From NCBI RefSeq assembly GCF_009870125.1, contig NC_046681.1:27984001-28048000 (forward strand): DNA of 64,000 bases, given 5' to 3'. The notes beneath the pieces are model-generated. The model was given only the letters and a program-made list of their open reading frames with translations, searched no databases and was not told the DNA's origin. Numbering within the stretch: position 1 is the first letter of the stretch; each line of letters starts with the position of its first letter. This stretch comes from Drosophila pseudoobscura (taxonomy: Eukaryota; Arthropoda; Insecta; Diptera; Drosophilidae). The translations under genes were made by a program, and so were the position numbers. Positions 43,693 through 57,564 of the stretch are shown here, one piece after another.

Positions 43693-44802
43693 ACCCCACC
43701 CAAGTCTGTGGGCACACCATCGAAGCTACGTTTGTCGGAACTGTCACATTAAAATGGATGATTTATTTGCGTTCCTAATTTATTGCGCCACAGTCACCGG
43801 CCGCGTTTCAGGACGGGTCCCAGGCAGGATATTGAGTACGCGTAATGCATTACCGAGCGAATGGCAGCGGTAGAGGGATGGGAGCATGGCCAATGAACTC
43901 CGGGACACGCGCAGCGGGAAGCGGGTTTTTGGGAGCTCGAATAATGAATTTTACACGACACCAGCGCCGCTTGCCGCTTGCCACTTGCCACTTAATAATC
44001 GCATTAGAGCGCTAAGCAGCCCGCTGACAGATGCGGGGAGGAACCACATCCGGCATGAAAAACGCCCTTCCGTTCCGTTCCATTCTCTCCTGTTCCGTTA
44101 CGCTTCATTCCATTCGATTCCAGGCCTTTTCAGCATCAACCAGGTAATGTTTTATTGTTTTGCTGATTGCTACAAATGACGGGATTCCTTTCCTTTGTTG
44201 GACTTCTTTGTTCGGTTTTCACGCGGCTAATGCGAGAGATTCATGATCCTGTTTAGTGAATGGCCATGTAATAAGTACAGGTGTGCAATTATCCCAAAAA
44301 ACTCAGAGATGGCTAACCATTTCCTTGAAGAAATTCCCAGTCACTTCCAGGATTGAATCCATCTGTGATTGAAGACAAATATCACCAGAGAACTGCTACA
44401 AATTCTAGTGCACTCTGAAGCATTCCTTTCCCTCAACAATCAATCTCGAACATCTTTGCCGGCTACTTCTAATTTGCACTTTACAACACTGACAGCCAGC
44501 GCCAAAGAGCAAACAGACAAAAAGTAATCGACAAGACGAGGGCCACATAGATAGAAAGAAAGAGAAAAAGAGAGAGAGCTGAGAGAGCTGAGATAACATC
44601 TTCATCAGTTGACACCTCATATCCTTTGAACATTTTCCAATCGAGGGACTCTGCTGTCGCTGCTCCTTGGTTTAAGTCCATTAGAAATATTGCGCGTCCA
44701 ACGTTCAATTTCTTTATTAGAAAAATCATTGGTTTTTCGCTTCTTTCTTTTTTTCTGATTTCTTTCTCTGTTGCATTCTGTGTTTGGCCAACTGGAATGG
44801 CA

Positions 44803-44869
44803 GCCAGGACGAGGAACAGGTCCAGGTCTAGGGCCAGGGCCAGGACCAGGACTAGGGCCAGGACCAGGT
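44803..44869. repeat. (CCAGGA/CCAGGG)n hexamer array
   Basis: About eleven imperfect units related to the array at 43644-43692 (GGACCA in another phase), 1.1 kb further on and in the same orientation. Confidence 0.85.
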
Positions 44870-47800
44870 GAGGTTGTGATTGAAAAACACAAATAGACTT
44901 TGTAAACAGATGAAATGTTGGCACAGATATACTCGTGCTCTTACAGGGGCTCCAATGGAACTTAATAGGTATGTGTGTGGGAGAGACGCGGACAGTGTTT
45001 GATAGAGAGAGAGAGATAGAGAAATGGAGTGGCTGCCACATCGCCTATTCAATTGGGCCCCCATTGCACTTTGCGAATTTGATCGAGTGAGTGGCGCCTC
45101 ACAAAGCAGCAAATCGAAATTGAAGTTTTTTTCTGGAATTTCGTTTCATTTATTCTATTTTTTGAGAGTTCATTCTCTTGAGGATTTGGGGTATGATGAT
45201 TGGGAATGGAGGTTTATCTTAGGGGGAAATATATATGCTTTGAAGTAAGGTGTTGATACCATTAAAGATTGGTCTTTCATTTAGGCAGAATTATAGGGAA
45301 CTTATGGGGAAAGATATATAGAGGCAGTAGGGGTCCGAGACAGGCCATCAAGGGAGACCATTAATGGAATATCTTAGTTCTGGCATTATAGAAAGACTCT
45401 CATCGAAGCTTTGATTAAAAAAAATCCTTTTCTTTGGATAAGGAAAGAGTAATCTTCTAGCAGCTATTCACAGCTCCTGGAGCTCCCTTCGACACGATAT
45501 ATTTTCTGTTTTGTTGCCGAAACGCATAATGGAGTAAGGGAGAAATAAGAAAACTAAGTAAATAAAAAATGAATGAAAGGTAAATTCAACCAAACAGTGG
45601 CAAACAATTGAAGAGTTTGAGGAGGCAGTGGTAGATGGGGGGCACTCCATGGAGGCAATATAACAGGACCAGGACCACAATTATCCGTCCCAGGACCCAT
45701 GTTAGAGCTGCATTGACCAAACATCAGGGATCAACCGACAACCGCAACACAGTCCAGAGCAGAGCCCCGCTCCTAATCAACATCAATTGCCGCTTTGGCC
45801 TTGTGTGCGATATTTTGTAATTAGAGAAAAACATTTTTCGGCATTTTCAGTGCTGAAAATTTGGCATTCAATGAAGGGTGAGGTGAGACGAGGTGACGAC
45901 CAGAAACGACCAGAGCAAACAATACGTGAATATGGTAAAACTCATTAGTGCCAACTGCAGCAGTGGCAACTGGTGTGGCTGCCCCTGCCCCCTGCCCCTC
46001 ACTCGAGTAGACCTAAATTATAGCCCGGGGAGAAAGTGGAGAAAATGCATACAATTTCGCAGAATTTCTCTAGTCTCCTGCTCCAGCACGAAAACCAAAC
46101 AAATTATTGTTAATTAGTCCCTGGGGATTTAAGTTTTGTTTCGATTGTTTTGCGCCTGTCTGTGCATAAATTTGATCGCTCGCTGGACATTGCTTGGACC
46201 CCAAAAACATGCCTCAAATTTGTATGCAATTTGCATGCAACGTTGAATCCTTTGGCAAATGGGATATTTTATTGATGGACAAGTCATTATGAAAATAATT
46301 GACGAATAAATGGTGCAACAAAAACAAAAGACAGAGAGCCCGGGAATTTATTCAATTGGAAAATTGTCATTTGAGGGGCTATTGGCTCTATAAATAATTG
46401 TTTATGATTTCTCCAGCCATTGCTAATCAAAGTTTATTTATTTTCAGATTTCTGGCTTCTATCCAAAAATGTACTAAAATCCTATTACACTGTGCGACAG
46501 ACATGGGAGAAAAATGTAAGTTGTAGGCCTAGATAAGATGATAATTTCCTTATACTTAGAATTCACCATATACCCCCAAAATCTTTTTTAAAAATTGAAA
46601 AACCGCGACTTGGTGATTTTGTGCATATTTCTAATTTTTTGGTCGGCACCTTCAGCTTCGATATCCACACAAATGTATGATTGAAAAGATATTTCTACGA
46701 CCTTTCATAGGATTTTTGATTGGTTTCGATAGAGCGGATATGTCTGAAGATAAAGCAACCCAAAATTCGAATATTTCCAGCTGTAAAGAGCTCTTAGAAA
46801 CTTCTAAACAGATTCATTTAATTTGACGGCCTAAAATCCGAAATGTTCTTTTTATTTATACCTAAAATCCTTACAGTATTTATGCTGATCCTTTCACCTG
46901 GGACATTTTGCGACAAGTCCCTTTTAAGCGCCATGAAAAAAGTTTTAGAAAATCTCATTTGCCCGCATCTGGCGAACATTTGGAGAATAATGCCGTGAGT
47001 TTCACACATTTAATTAGTTTAATTAGTCCACACACACACATACACACACACAAGTGCACACACATACACATGGAGAGTTTTCCGAACTTGCCACGCCCAG
47101 CCAGACACCCTCTTAGCCAGCTTAATCATTAATCAGCCTTCATTTTCTTTGACTGCTACAAACATGGTGCCCCCTGTGCCCCTTGCTGCGTCTTGAGATG
47201 CTCGCTTAATTTTTAACTTTTAACACAGAGATGCCAACTTGAATGGCACTTTGCCACGCCCCCAGCCACCCCAGCCTCCTCCATTGGGGACTGGGAGGAA
47301 GGGAGGCCCATGCCAAAGCCCGGGCTAATTTGCTTTGAGAGGAAAAGTTGGAGGAAAACAGGCCACTGACGTCATTACCATCACGAGAGGCTAAATATAG
47401 AAGGAGTAGAAAATGGAAAAGAGAATAGAAGGAAGAGGCTAGAGGCAAGGGAGGGCAGAAAAGTAGAGGGCAGACCTATCCCATCGCAAAGAAAAGACAA
47501 ACTTTCCCAACTGGCATTTTGTCACATCCAGACATTGAAAAATTTTCATATAATTGAATTTTTTTCGGCGCTTCTCGAAATTGGGTTAATTCTTAAATTT
47601 TCAGGGCACCCAGTGCGCCGCCTCGAATCACGGAAGAGGCAGCAAATCGAATCCTGCCACTTGGCCTCGGCCTCGTGCTCGTCGTCGTCTTTGGCTGTGA
47701 ATCAGGGGAAAAAGTGCAGGGCAAAAGCTGAAGCAGAAGCCAAAGCGAAATCATTAAAATTAGATTACAGAAGCCCTCTCACATTTCCGGCGGAAATTGC

Positions 47801-50404
47801 ACTTTGCGTGCGGCAACCGGATCCCAGGAGCCCAGGAGCCCAGAACCAGACCCAGTGACTTTTCAACATTCCGTCCGTGGGACATTCACGCCAAATGACA
47901 GATTAGTTAATAAAATCTTTTTTCCGCCCGCAAATGACTTTGACAGGGAATGGAATAAGAGAAATGAATGTGCGACTAGAGGTGGAGAGGCGGAGGAGAA
48001 GTGCAATCCAAAAGCCGGTCTAAATTTGTCATCTGCCAGGCTAATAAAATATGCAAATTTCCTGTGACACTCCAAAGCTCAAGTGTTGGAGTTGCTCTCT
48101 CCTTTCCTGTTCCCTGTTCCCTGTCCCCAGTTCCTTGTTCTTTTTATAGTTATTGCCATTATTGTTATAACTTTTTGCTCAGTGCATTGTTGAGACCTTT
48201 TTCGGGTGTTGTATTTTATTTTGGCTTCTGCCAGCGACAGTGCGGAAAGCCACGTTAGAGATGGCAACGTAATCATATGCAATCAAATAGTGCCTCAATG
48301 GAGCATATTTCTGCACATTTCTGCCCTTCAAATGGTGATAAAACGAACCTCATTCAAAGTATATTAGGTTCACCTTTGAAAGCCCTCCATCCTTAGAGAT
48401 CCCCCGAAAGCAACTGCTTATCCCACAAACATTTACAATTCAAATACCGTGTTCACTTCCTCAGACGGCTATCATCTCTAGACTCAACCCAAAAAAAGTA
48501 TTCGCCAGCAGACTTGTTGCATTTTTTGTGCACTTGCACGCTTTCTGGCAGTTGTTTTTTGTTGGTTGGGTTTTAGGGAAACACATAAACATGCCATAAA
48601 ATATGCACATTATAAAATGCGAGTGTAGCTAGACAAAAGCCGAAAGGAATTTGCACACTCACGGCCACCGAAGACCCGGCGAGAGCTCACAATTTATATA
48701 AGTTTTTCCCCAGGATGTGGGGCTACTGCTGTGCTGCTGCTGGGCTGCCTTTTTTGTTGTCGCTTCTTCTGGGTTTCATAATTTCCTTCCTGCTTATGTT
48801 TTGTGCTGACAACTAGCTGCAGAAATATATTTTGGCATTTATTTATTTGTGTCTTGCATTTTGACAGTTTTTTCTTTTTCTGCTCTTCTTCCTCTATTTC
48901 TGTGCAGTACAAATATTTCCTATTTTCAAGTGCAGACATCGCTGCGTATGCGTAATAAAAGCCTATACAAAGCCGACACAAGTGAAATATCGACAGGAAT
49001 CGAGGCAGCTGAACTCCAGAAACGTGCCGCCTTGCAACAGGGAATATTTATTGTGCATGGAATTGTATTGAATAGCTTAAATTGCATTTCCCATGATTTG
49101 CTCTTGATAATTTTTGTGGAAAATCCTTAAGCCACTTTTCACAAACTGAAATTGAATAATAGTCAAACGAATCGCACAGAAAGCTTGAAGAAAATTCACA
49201 CAGCACGAAAGAGAGAGGCAGAGAGCCAGAGAGGACGAGGAAAAAGGAAAATTTAAATCAAATTAAAGTGAAACACCGAAAATTCAATGTTTTTTTTTTT
49301 GCTATGAGAATCGGAAGAAAATCATTGACATCGTTAGATTGCTGAAACAGTTGTGATTGCAAAATGAAACACTTGAAAGGGCAGAGGCGTCCAGACTAAG
49401 GGATGCCCTAAATTTTTCAGAGTCTTCAAATCGTTTCAGTTATATATTCGGAAAAGGGTATGCCCTTTTGTCCCAGATCAATTGCTGTGTGGCTCTAAAA
49501 AGGAAAGATATCTTATACTCGTACTAAGGAATACCCTGTATTTGCACTCCTTGAAAGAAAGAATAATGTTTAATGGCTTTGATTTGATATCTTCTGTGGA
49601 ATTTGTGTACTTTACAGTACCTTCTACTACCAAGAATGGTCTCCGCTTCCCCAAGTCCCAACCACCCCTCTTGAACAGGGTATTAAAACAGCAGCACAAG
49701 CAGCAACACGAACCCAGAGGCAATATGAAGAGCACTGAACTGTGCACTCGACTTGTATCTATCTCACTTGTTCTTTACACCCCCCTACCCGCTCTGCCCC
49801 TCGCATCCCTTGCTCTGTCTTAGTCATGCAGCCCCAAATTGCAGTCGAAGGCATTGGCTGTTGATGAGATGAGCGCGAGCTGCCAGGCCAAAGCCATCTG
49901 TGGCACCACCCGACTTACATACATACGTACAAGTATTTGTGTGTGTGTGTGTGTGGCTCACACAAAATGCATCCGGGCATCCGGGCATGCATTGCCATTT
50001 CCGAAACATTTAGTATCTTTTTCTGAAGAAGTCACAGCTGAAAATCAGTTGAAGTCAGTCAACAGTTGAGCGCAAAATTCTATGACACAGCCAGCCAGCC
50101 CCCCCTCACCCTCAAGGGCTTTTTTCCTTCGTTTCCTTTTGTGCTCGTATTTCAGTATTTTATTTATTTGGATTTCGTTTTATATTGTTATTGCTAAGAG
50201 ACTTGGAAATTTGTCAGTTGGTTTTATTTTATTTTATTTTTATTTATGAAAGAAAATATGTAAACGAACAGGAAGGACAATGAAAGTTCTTAAAGGAAAT
50301 AACTGAAGAGGGCTTTGAATTTGCTTTTGCACTGCTTTAAAAAGAATTTTATTGAATGCGAAATTAGCCTTAAATTTCGATGCCCTCTCATTAGGGTTTT
50401 TTCT

Positions 50405-50600
50405 TCTAACAGAAGGAGACATCGCTTCTGTTAACGCTTGTTAAAGTGTTAACTTACAGAACTGCATTCTGCTAGTGTTTGAATGATAACGGAACTGCTT
50501 TCTGTTAAGAACTGCATGTTGCTAACGATAACAGAACTGGCGACGCTAACAGCTTAACATTTACAGAACTGCCTGTAGATCAGCGGTCGGCACGTGCGTT
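50405..50600. repeat. degenerate TGTTAAC/AGAACTGC repeat patch
   Basis: Words CTGTTAA, GTTAAC, CGATAAC, CTAACAG and ACAGAACTGC recur every 15-40 bp in both orientations, giving many short palindromes. A related patch with TGTTAACTCCGCTGTTAG occurs near 15088-15115. Confidence 0.5.
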
Positions 50601-53600
50601 TGTGTGCGTGGGCAGCAGGCTGTGGAATCGATCACTGTTACACGCGTGTACGTGAGCGGCAGCGCAGCAGCAGCGCACTTCCCCTAAGCACATCAGATGC
50701 TCATCAACTTAAGGCCTCTCTGTTATGTTTATTACATCTTTAAAATGTTATTTTCTGGCACTAATATTTATTTATTAGCATTGCCCATCTTCCCATTTTA
50801 TTTGCTGTTATGCGACTTGCTCAAGCCAAAAACGTGTTTGACCATCAAGCGCACAAAAAAGCAGAGAGAAAAATGGGAAAAATAAATCTTTATGCAAATT
50901 CAAGTTTTGCAAAAATGTTCAAGTCTTACGACTGGGTCAACAATTTGACATACTGACTTTTAGCACAATTTTTACTTGTGCAGTGCGTGCAATGACTGTA
51001 AGGCGATTATACTCGTTGCACAAGATGTATTTTTGAGTTACAAATATTTATTTAATGCCCGATATGGCCATGATACGCACTGTCTGTTGGTGGAAGGTGT
51101 TGGCCAAGAAATATGAAATGAAAAATAAACGCGCTTGCAGATGCCGCCAGATTCCGCTAATCTACCGTAGCCCCAGCTCCAGCTCCACCCGAAAACCATC
51201 ATCATCATCAGCATCAAAAGCTGAAAATATATATTTCCGTACACTCTTCCGCTGATTGATTATTTATGGACACCGAGTTTTGCGGGGAAATGCCGAATGC
51301 CTGGCCATAGCCCATGTAAGCAACGGACTTTTGTCTGCCACATAAAAAGTGAATTTCGGTTGTTCGTCGGACGCTGACACCATTCTGGATTTTCCGCTCG
51401 GCTATGGTCTGGTTTGGGGGCTCTGACAAATCGTGCCCCAATGTCCAATGTCGTGATAAACGTCAGTCACTGTCTCTGGTTTGTTTTCTGTCTTCCGTTT
51501 GGATGGCGAGGGGGAGAAAACGTTTATTTCAACTCAAACTGACGACAATGACAAAATAAATTGCTAACAAATCAAAGCCAGAAATGGCATGGCATCTCCC
51601 ATTGTCTCTCTTTTTGTCCTGATATGTGGTTTCCCTTCTCTAATGATAATGATATTGCCTACGATGGTGGCTGACCTTTCTTATCCCACACACAATTAGC
51701 CTTGGTCCCTCGTGCGTAATGACATTTTAAGCAGTACAAATAAAATTTAATAAAAGTCAACTTTTGACTGAGTGTAATTATAATTTACTGCAATGGCACG
51801 CGCTGGGTAGAAGAGATGGAGAGAGCGAGGGGGGTCCTTGCCTCTGCACCAACTGTGGTCCAGGTGTAATTGTAATTACTCCACGCAGAAACCATCCCAG
51901 CAGCAGCAGCACCAGCATCTGGAGGAAAACAGCCAACCAACAGCCAGAGTGACTCGGACGTGGAGGCGGACGCGGAGGCGGACCGGACCTCGCTTTTCAT
52001 TCCGAGAAATGTCCATTTAAATAGCTTGATTTATGCCAGCGCCAAGCTGCAAAACGGCGAACCAACCGCAGTACAGTACAGTGGGGCGAATGGATCAAAG
52101 ATGGCTCTTAAAAGAGGGTAAGTGATGGGTGCTAGGGCCAGGAGTTACTCCATTTGAATAAGGTAAGGGTACATATACATCCTATAGAAAGAAGACAGAT
52201 CTATAATCAATGATTATGAGAAAACTGTCACCTATCAGCCAGTACGGCATCCCTACGACCTCACTAGAATAATACCGAATATACGGCCACTGAAAAAGTG
52301 GATGTAGATCGAAGCTCGATCATTCTGAATGGCTCATCGAGAAGGCAATGTCCTGTCCGAAGAATAAAGAGCTATTACATCGTCTCTCTCCCACAACTGA
52401 TTCATTGGCATTACTCTAAACAGAGATTTATCAAGGTATTAATCGTAGAATCGTCCCTTTTCCTGGTTCGTAGGACCTATACAAAACCCTCCTTATTCCG
52501 AGTCCTCGATCTCTGTTTCATCTCTCTCTCCCGAAACCCCATCTCGATAGCCCACTGTAGCCCGTGCGTGTTTGTGAGGCCACCTAGTCGCCGCCTTTCA
52601 TTTTTGGCTTTTGCCACCGAACTTTGCCCGAGCTGAGAGTGGAGCGTGGAGCGTGGAGCGTGGAGCCTGGAGTGTGGCACTGACTCCGGCCGTGCCTTGC
52701 TTTAAGTGTATTTATTTGCTTTTTATTTTTATGACTGGGCCCCGTGTAATTGGCGCTCTGAGGGCTCCCTGGCTCCCCCGCTCTGGATCGCATTTTGATG
52801 GCCGTATACAAGTTGGTCGTGTGTTGTGTGGGTAGTACAGGACACAGGGATAGTGGAGAAAGGAGAGTGGGTTCTAGGGGGAGTCATAAAGTGCACGCTT
52901 CTTGTATTTTATACGTTTTATTTAAATTTACCCGTCGCTTTGGCAGGGGTCCATTTCCCACACTCCGGGCTTTATTTGTTTGAGCTCCCTCCTTCCCTCC
53001 CTCTCTCCCCCTCCCCCATGTGTGCCTCCTGCCGCCTGCCATTCGGAGTCAGTTTTGCGCATTTAAAATGTTAATTAAATTTAAAAAGTATGCGAGTAGT
53101 AATTTGTTAAATATTTATGACTGTGTGACGGGCACTCGAGTGGATGCTGCCTGCAGGCTGCCGGCTGCAGGAAACTAAATGCCATTCTTAATTACAAGCC
53201 ATTTCAACTGCACTCGGGTAAGAGCCAAACATTATTCCCGTTTAATGGTCAAAGAATCATTGCGAAATAACCCACAATATACTCGTATAGAGTGGATAAG
53301 CTCAAAGCCAACCAATTAACTTGAATTGCTTTCAGTCAAAAAGTTGAGTATTTAGCTGGAAAAATTCTTGATTTCATTTCGATTATATCCTCTGATGGTA
53401 GGGGTGATGCCCCTGAGGGCTACAGGGACATAGGCTGGGTATCTTTTTATCGAAAGAGAAACGAATGAAAGAGTATAGGTTGCTGATTGACTGCCTTTTA
53501 GTCTTTAAAATATTCCGAATAGGAGCCAGAGTGGCTGCAATTCGTTTCGGAGACTCTATGATACCCTGGCCATATGTCTATATATTCGATTTTTCAGTCG

Positions 53601-54398
53601 AAAGCCCAATAATGAAACCCTTTCAAAGCTGATGCGATATTAATTATATCATTTCTGCAGAATCACAACCACTTTGGCAACTCCTCCCCCCCTTTCAAAT
53701 TCAAATTCAAATTGCAATTCCTAAAATCCAGAAATTAATTAAGAATTGTTCGCTAAAATTGTGTGCTGTGCTGTTCGCAAACAATATTTCGTGTTGTGCC
53801 GCCCACGCAGGCAAATTCGGTGGAATCATGCGTAACCAGAAGGCGGCGACAATCGGCAACGTCTGGCCATGGCCATAAATCAGGGCCAAGCGGTGCCAGG
53901 CAGAGCGAGAGAGAGGCGGGCACGAGAGGAAGCGATAGAGATAGAAGCAAACAAGAATGACAGTCGCAACAGGAACGAAACGAGGCACGGAACACGGAAT
54001 TCATTTGCATGCAACACGTTGCCGTGTGCGCAAACAAGAGTGGGCGGTGGATAGTGCGGCTTTGTGGGTGGTTGGTGGGCGTTGGCATGCGGTATGCGGC
54101 ATATGAGCGACATGTACAACGCGTCGTATGTGTAACTGTGCCAGCGACAGCTGCCATGCAAATGCAGCAACTACAGTTGCGACAGTTGCTCTTCTCCAGG
54201 ACATCCCCCTCCCTCTCTCTAGAAAAAATACATGCAGTTAACTAAACAAGACCCGGTCAGCAGGCAGGTGCATACTCTGGCCATCACAGGGCTGACGATA
54301 GCCTTAGAAAATATTTATTGTCACACATGCCAGGGAGACACGTGGGGAATGGAATTTCAATAAATGTAAAAAAATATAAAATTAAAAAAAATTGCACT

Positions 54399-54420
54399 AA
54401 AAAAAAAAAAAAAAAAAAAA
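54399..54420. repeat. poly(A) tract of 22
   Basis: Twenty-two uninterrupted A. No retroposed coding sequence is visible on its 5' side. Confidence 0.9.
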
Positions 54421-57254
54421 TACAACATTTTGAATTATTTTTCCGATTGAAATCTCGTATTGTATTTACATTTTTCGTAATAAAATTCCGTTAAACAAAT
54501 ACATATAATGTAATCGCTCCCAGCACTAGGAAAAACTAAAAAAAAATAATATTTTCCCACCGATTGAGATCTTTTAATTTCTTGGTATTTTTCGTAATAA
54601 AAGTTTTTCATGACACAATTTTTTACACAATTTTTAACATTCAAATATTGGGAAACTTCGAAGTCAATTAAATTCCATTTAATTATATCGAGTAATTATT
54701 ATTATCGAGTAGTCCAACTCATATTCAACGTTCATCAGCCACCAAAGAGTACACAGGCCAGCCCTGGTTCTCCTAAATAACACACAATCAGATCCGAAGA
54801 GACTCTGTAATCTAATTGCTGACATGGCCAGACGACAGCAGAGGGGCCACAGAGCCAGAGCCAGTGAAGACAAACCCGACTCAACCCAACCCGACCAGGC
54901 CATCATCGATGCGCTACCGTTGGCTGCTGACAGTTGTGAACGCGGCCAAAACCAGAGGCAGAGCCAGGCCAGAACGGGACCAGAACAGAGCCCGAACCGA
55001 GCCCGAACCAGATGCCGGCACAGAATCCATTGTCGCCCAACCGCATTGCAATATAGAACGTGTTTCGAGTACGCTGGCTACAGTTTTGTTTTCAGTTGGA
55101 ACTCCACTCCAAATTGGAACAAGTTAATCCAAACAAACTGTGCCAATTCTCGCTGCGAAATAATTAACATTATTTTGATTTTAATTTTAATTTTAATGCG
55201 ACGAGTGCGTGAAGTGGTGCAAAACTTTTCAGAGTGGCTGAGGAAAGCACTTGTTTGTGCTCGTAGCTCATTCGCCTGTCGCTTACCACTCGGTAATTGC
55301 AGTGGTATTCTCGTACGAGTGGGATGCGGGATGGGATGCGATGCTCTTACCGGAGCTGCAGTTCATGAGCTGAATTTATTAGTACCCAAAGGTTGGGCCC
55401 TCCCACCTCTACCTCTGTGTATATACACCACTCCCTCCATCTCTCCGTCTCTCTCTCTCCGACAAGCTCTTCTCCAGTTTTAGTTAGTTAGCTGCTGTGT
55501 GTGTGTGTGGGTGGGTGCTTGCCACAACGCTTAAATGCACTGCGACCCTGTTGACCTTGCGGCAATGCGTACGAATGTGTGTCTGCACGAGTATGGTTGT
55601 ATAACAAGCTCCATTCTGGCATCCATGGAGCATCCACTGCCACACTGACAAGTAATCAAGTCAGCACCTGAGGTGAGGCAGATACATATATAAGAACGGG
55701 AATTCAATAATGATTCCATTTCAAGCCAGCCTAATGGGCATTTAACTGTTTTAAGAACTGACGAGAAGACAGAACTCAGACCTATAATTCGATCAATTTG
55801 GTAAATCAATAAAAACAAATAAAATTAGGTTTGTTTTTACATATCCTCAGGGAGTTCTGTACTCTAGAGCTTACAAATGTTATAGCATATCTCTCCCTAT
55901 CTTTTTTCAAAGACTACCCATCTCCCCTTCAAACTCTGCTTTCATTGACGTCAACTCCTGAACGATTTTGCTGCACATCACAAGCTCTTTTGATCTGGTA
56001 GATACATCCTTATACTTGTACTCTGTTGCTGACTCCCTGTCGGAAGTTTATGGGGGGATTAATGAGAAAATTGCAACAGAATTGCGGGGAATATACGTGC
56101 AGCAGACCCCCCATGGTGATGTCACAGTCGCCCTTGGCAGGCTGCATTCGTAGAAGGTGAGCCAAATATTTCTTTTTCAGAATTCGTATATGGAGCTTGG
56201 ACATTGTACTTATATTTCTGTGCTTTTCCCTTTGATTTCTCTCATTATTTCTTCATTTTTCTATACAAACTCCTTGACCTCACCTTTCGCCACACTCTTT
56301 TGGTGTCTGATGTCTGCTGTCTGGCGTCTCCTGTTTTATGGAATCTTTCTCCTACACGTACGCTTGTTTTTAATGGCAAATGGTTATTGCATTTTATACT
56401 TTACGTACTTTTGCTTTCTCATTGAGGTACGACTAACCAAACCAAACCAAGTCCTGGCCAAAGCCCCGAGCTCATTACGGCAATGACAAATCAGTTTTCT
56501 TGTCAAACGCAACGACGCTGATGTCAAGTGTGTGTCTATCCGGCGGGTTCTTCCCGGGTGTCTGTGCGGTTGGCGTTTTCCAATTTTATAGCTGAAGTCA
56601 TTCCCCAGAAGCCATCCGCAGGCATCTCTCATGCCAAACCTCCCGCTGGCTGAAGTGGGATTAGGATTCTGGATTCTGTGGATTGTGGCTCGCAAAATCC
56701 CATCCTGAGATGAGAGACGTGTCCTGCTCCAGTTCATTTCGTTTGTTTGCCGACATTTATGACACGGACTGTATGTGTGGTGGTGTGTGTGTGTGTGTGT
56801 GCATCTGAAGTTGCCAACAATTGCAATTTAAATTGAGGCATTACTCTGGTCAACACAATAATCTCCCTGGCGAATGGGGCTTCCGTTTCCGCTGGGGACA
56901 TGCTTTCAAGCTCATGTCAAGGCAAATTCTGGGACAAGACCACAAAACATTTGGTTGGCTTATTCCGTTGCTAATCAGTTAATTGATATCTTGGTGGAGC
57001 TGAATTGTAAGAATGAAAACTCGTAAAAATATTCCCCTAGAAACCCCACCCACGAGTTCATAGGTCCCTTCATGGCACAGCCCAAATTTCTATGGCCTCT
57101 AAAGAAAAAATATTGTCATAATTCTACGGTTCGTAGTTCAAAGTCAGAGAGTTGTTTTCTATAATTTAAGAAGGCTTTGTTTCCGAGGGGAGCTAAGGTT
57201 CCGTTCCGAATAAACTGGGAGCTCCGACTGACTAATGCCAGTCAAATGACAGCG

Positions 57255-57564
57255 TACTCGATACTCGTTACTAGTTACTCGCTACTCGTTACTCGTTACT
57301 ACTCGTTACTACTCGGTCTACTCTCCCGTTCATTACAATATTATTTATGAACTTCTCTCCAAATTATAATCTACTTTCCTTTGGCTCTCAAGCTGAAGTC
57401 TAATTGCATGGCCTACTCGTCACTCGTTACTCGATACTACTCGGCCTACTCTCCCACTCATTACAATATGTTCTTTGAAATCGCAAATGAGATATTTATG
57501 AACTTTTTTCCGAACTAAAATCTACATTCATTTGGCTCTCAAGCTGGAGTCTAATTGCAGGGCC
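57255..57564. repeat. TACTCG(T/A) array and a ~120-140-bp tandem duplication
   Basis: A run of TACTCGTTAC/TACTCGATAC units (57255-57316) leads into a unit that continues with CTACTCTCCC(G/A)TTCATTACAATA, TATTTATGAACTT and TTTGGCTCTCAAGCTG and ends in TCTAATTGCA(T/G)GGCC at 57413. TACTCG units then restart and the same unit repeats to 57564, with an extra ~25 nt inside. It probably grew by slippage and unequal exchange. Confidence 0.88.

Larger units (their letters stand above)
39750..50000. other. non-coding spacer or intron, no supported gene
   Basis: No protein-coding signal stands out. The region includes a tandem AT-rich duplication (40916-41437), two (GGACCA) hexamer arrays (43644-43692 and 44803-44869), a GA-rich tract (44550-44595), (CA) runs near 47030-47050 and scattered T and A runs. 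The 195-codon frame at 39925-40512 and the frames near 42.4-43.5 kb translate to unstructured or compositionally random peptides. The segment 46480-46870 has short lines reminiscent of a degraded mobile element, but I could not assign it. Confidence 0.55.

Noticed and set aside
54360..54420. A22 tract as the tail of a processed retrocopy
   Set aside because: No coding or UTR-like homology lies 5' of the tract on either strand that I can recognise, and the surroundings are generally A-rich.
54824..55483. 219-codon plus-strand frame
   Set aside because: Composition follows repeated CCAGAGC/GCCCGAACC words in the first half and AT-rich ATTTTAATTTTAA runs later; no domain, no promoter, no codon bias change.
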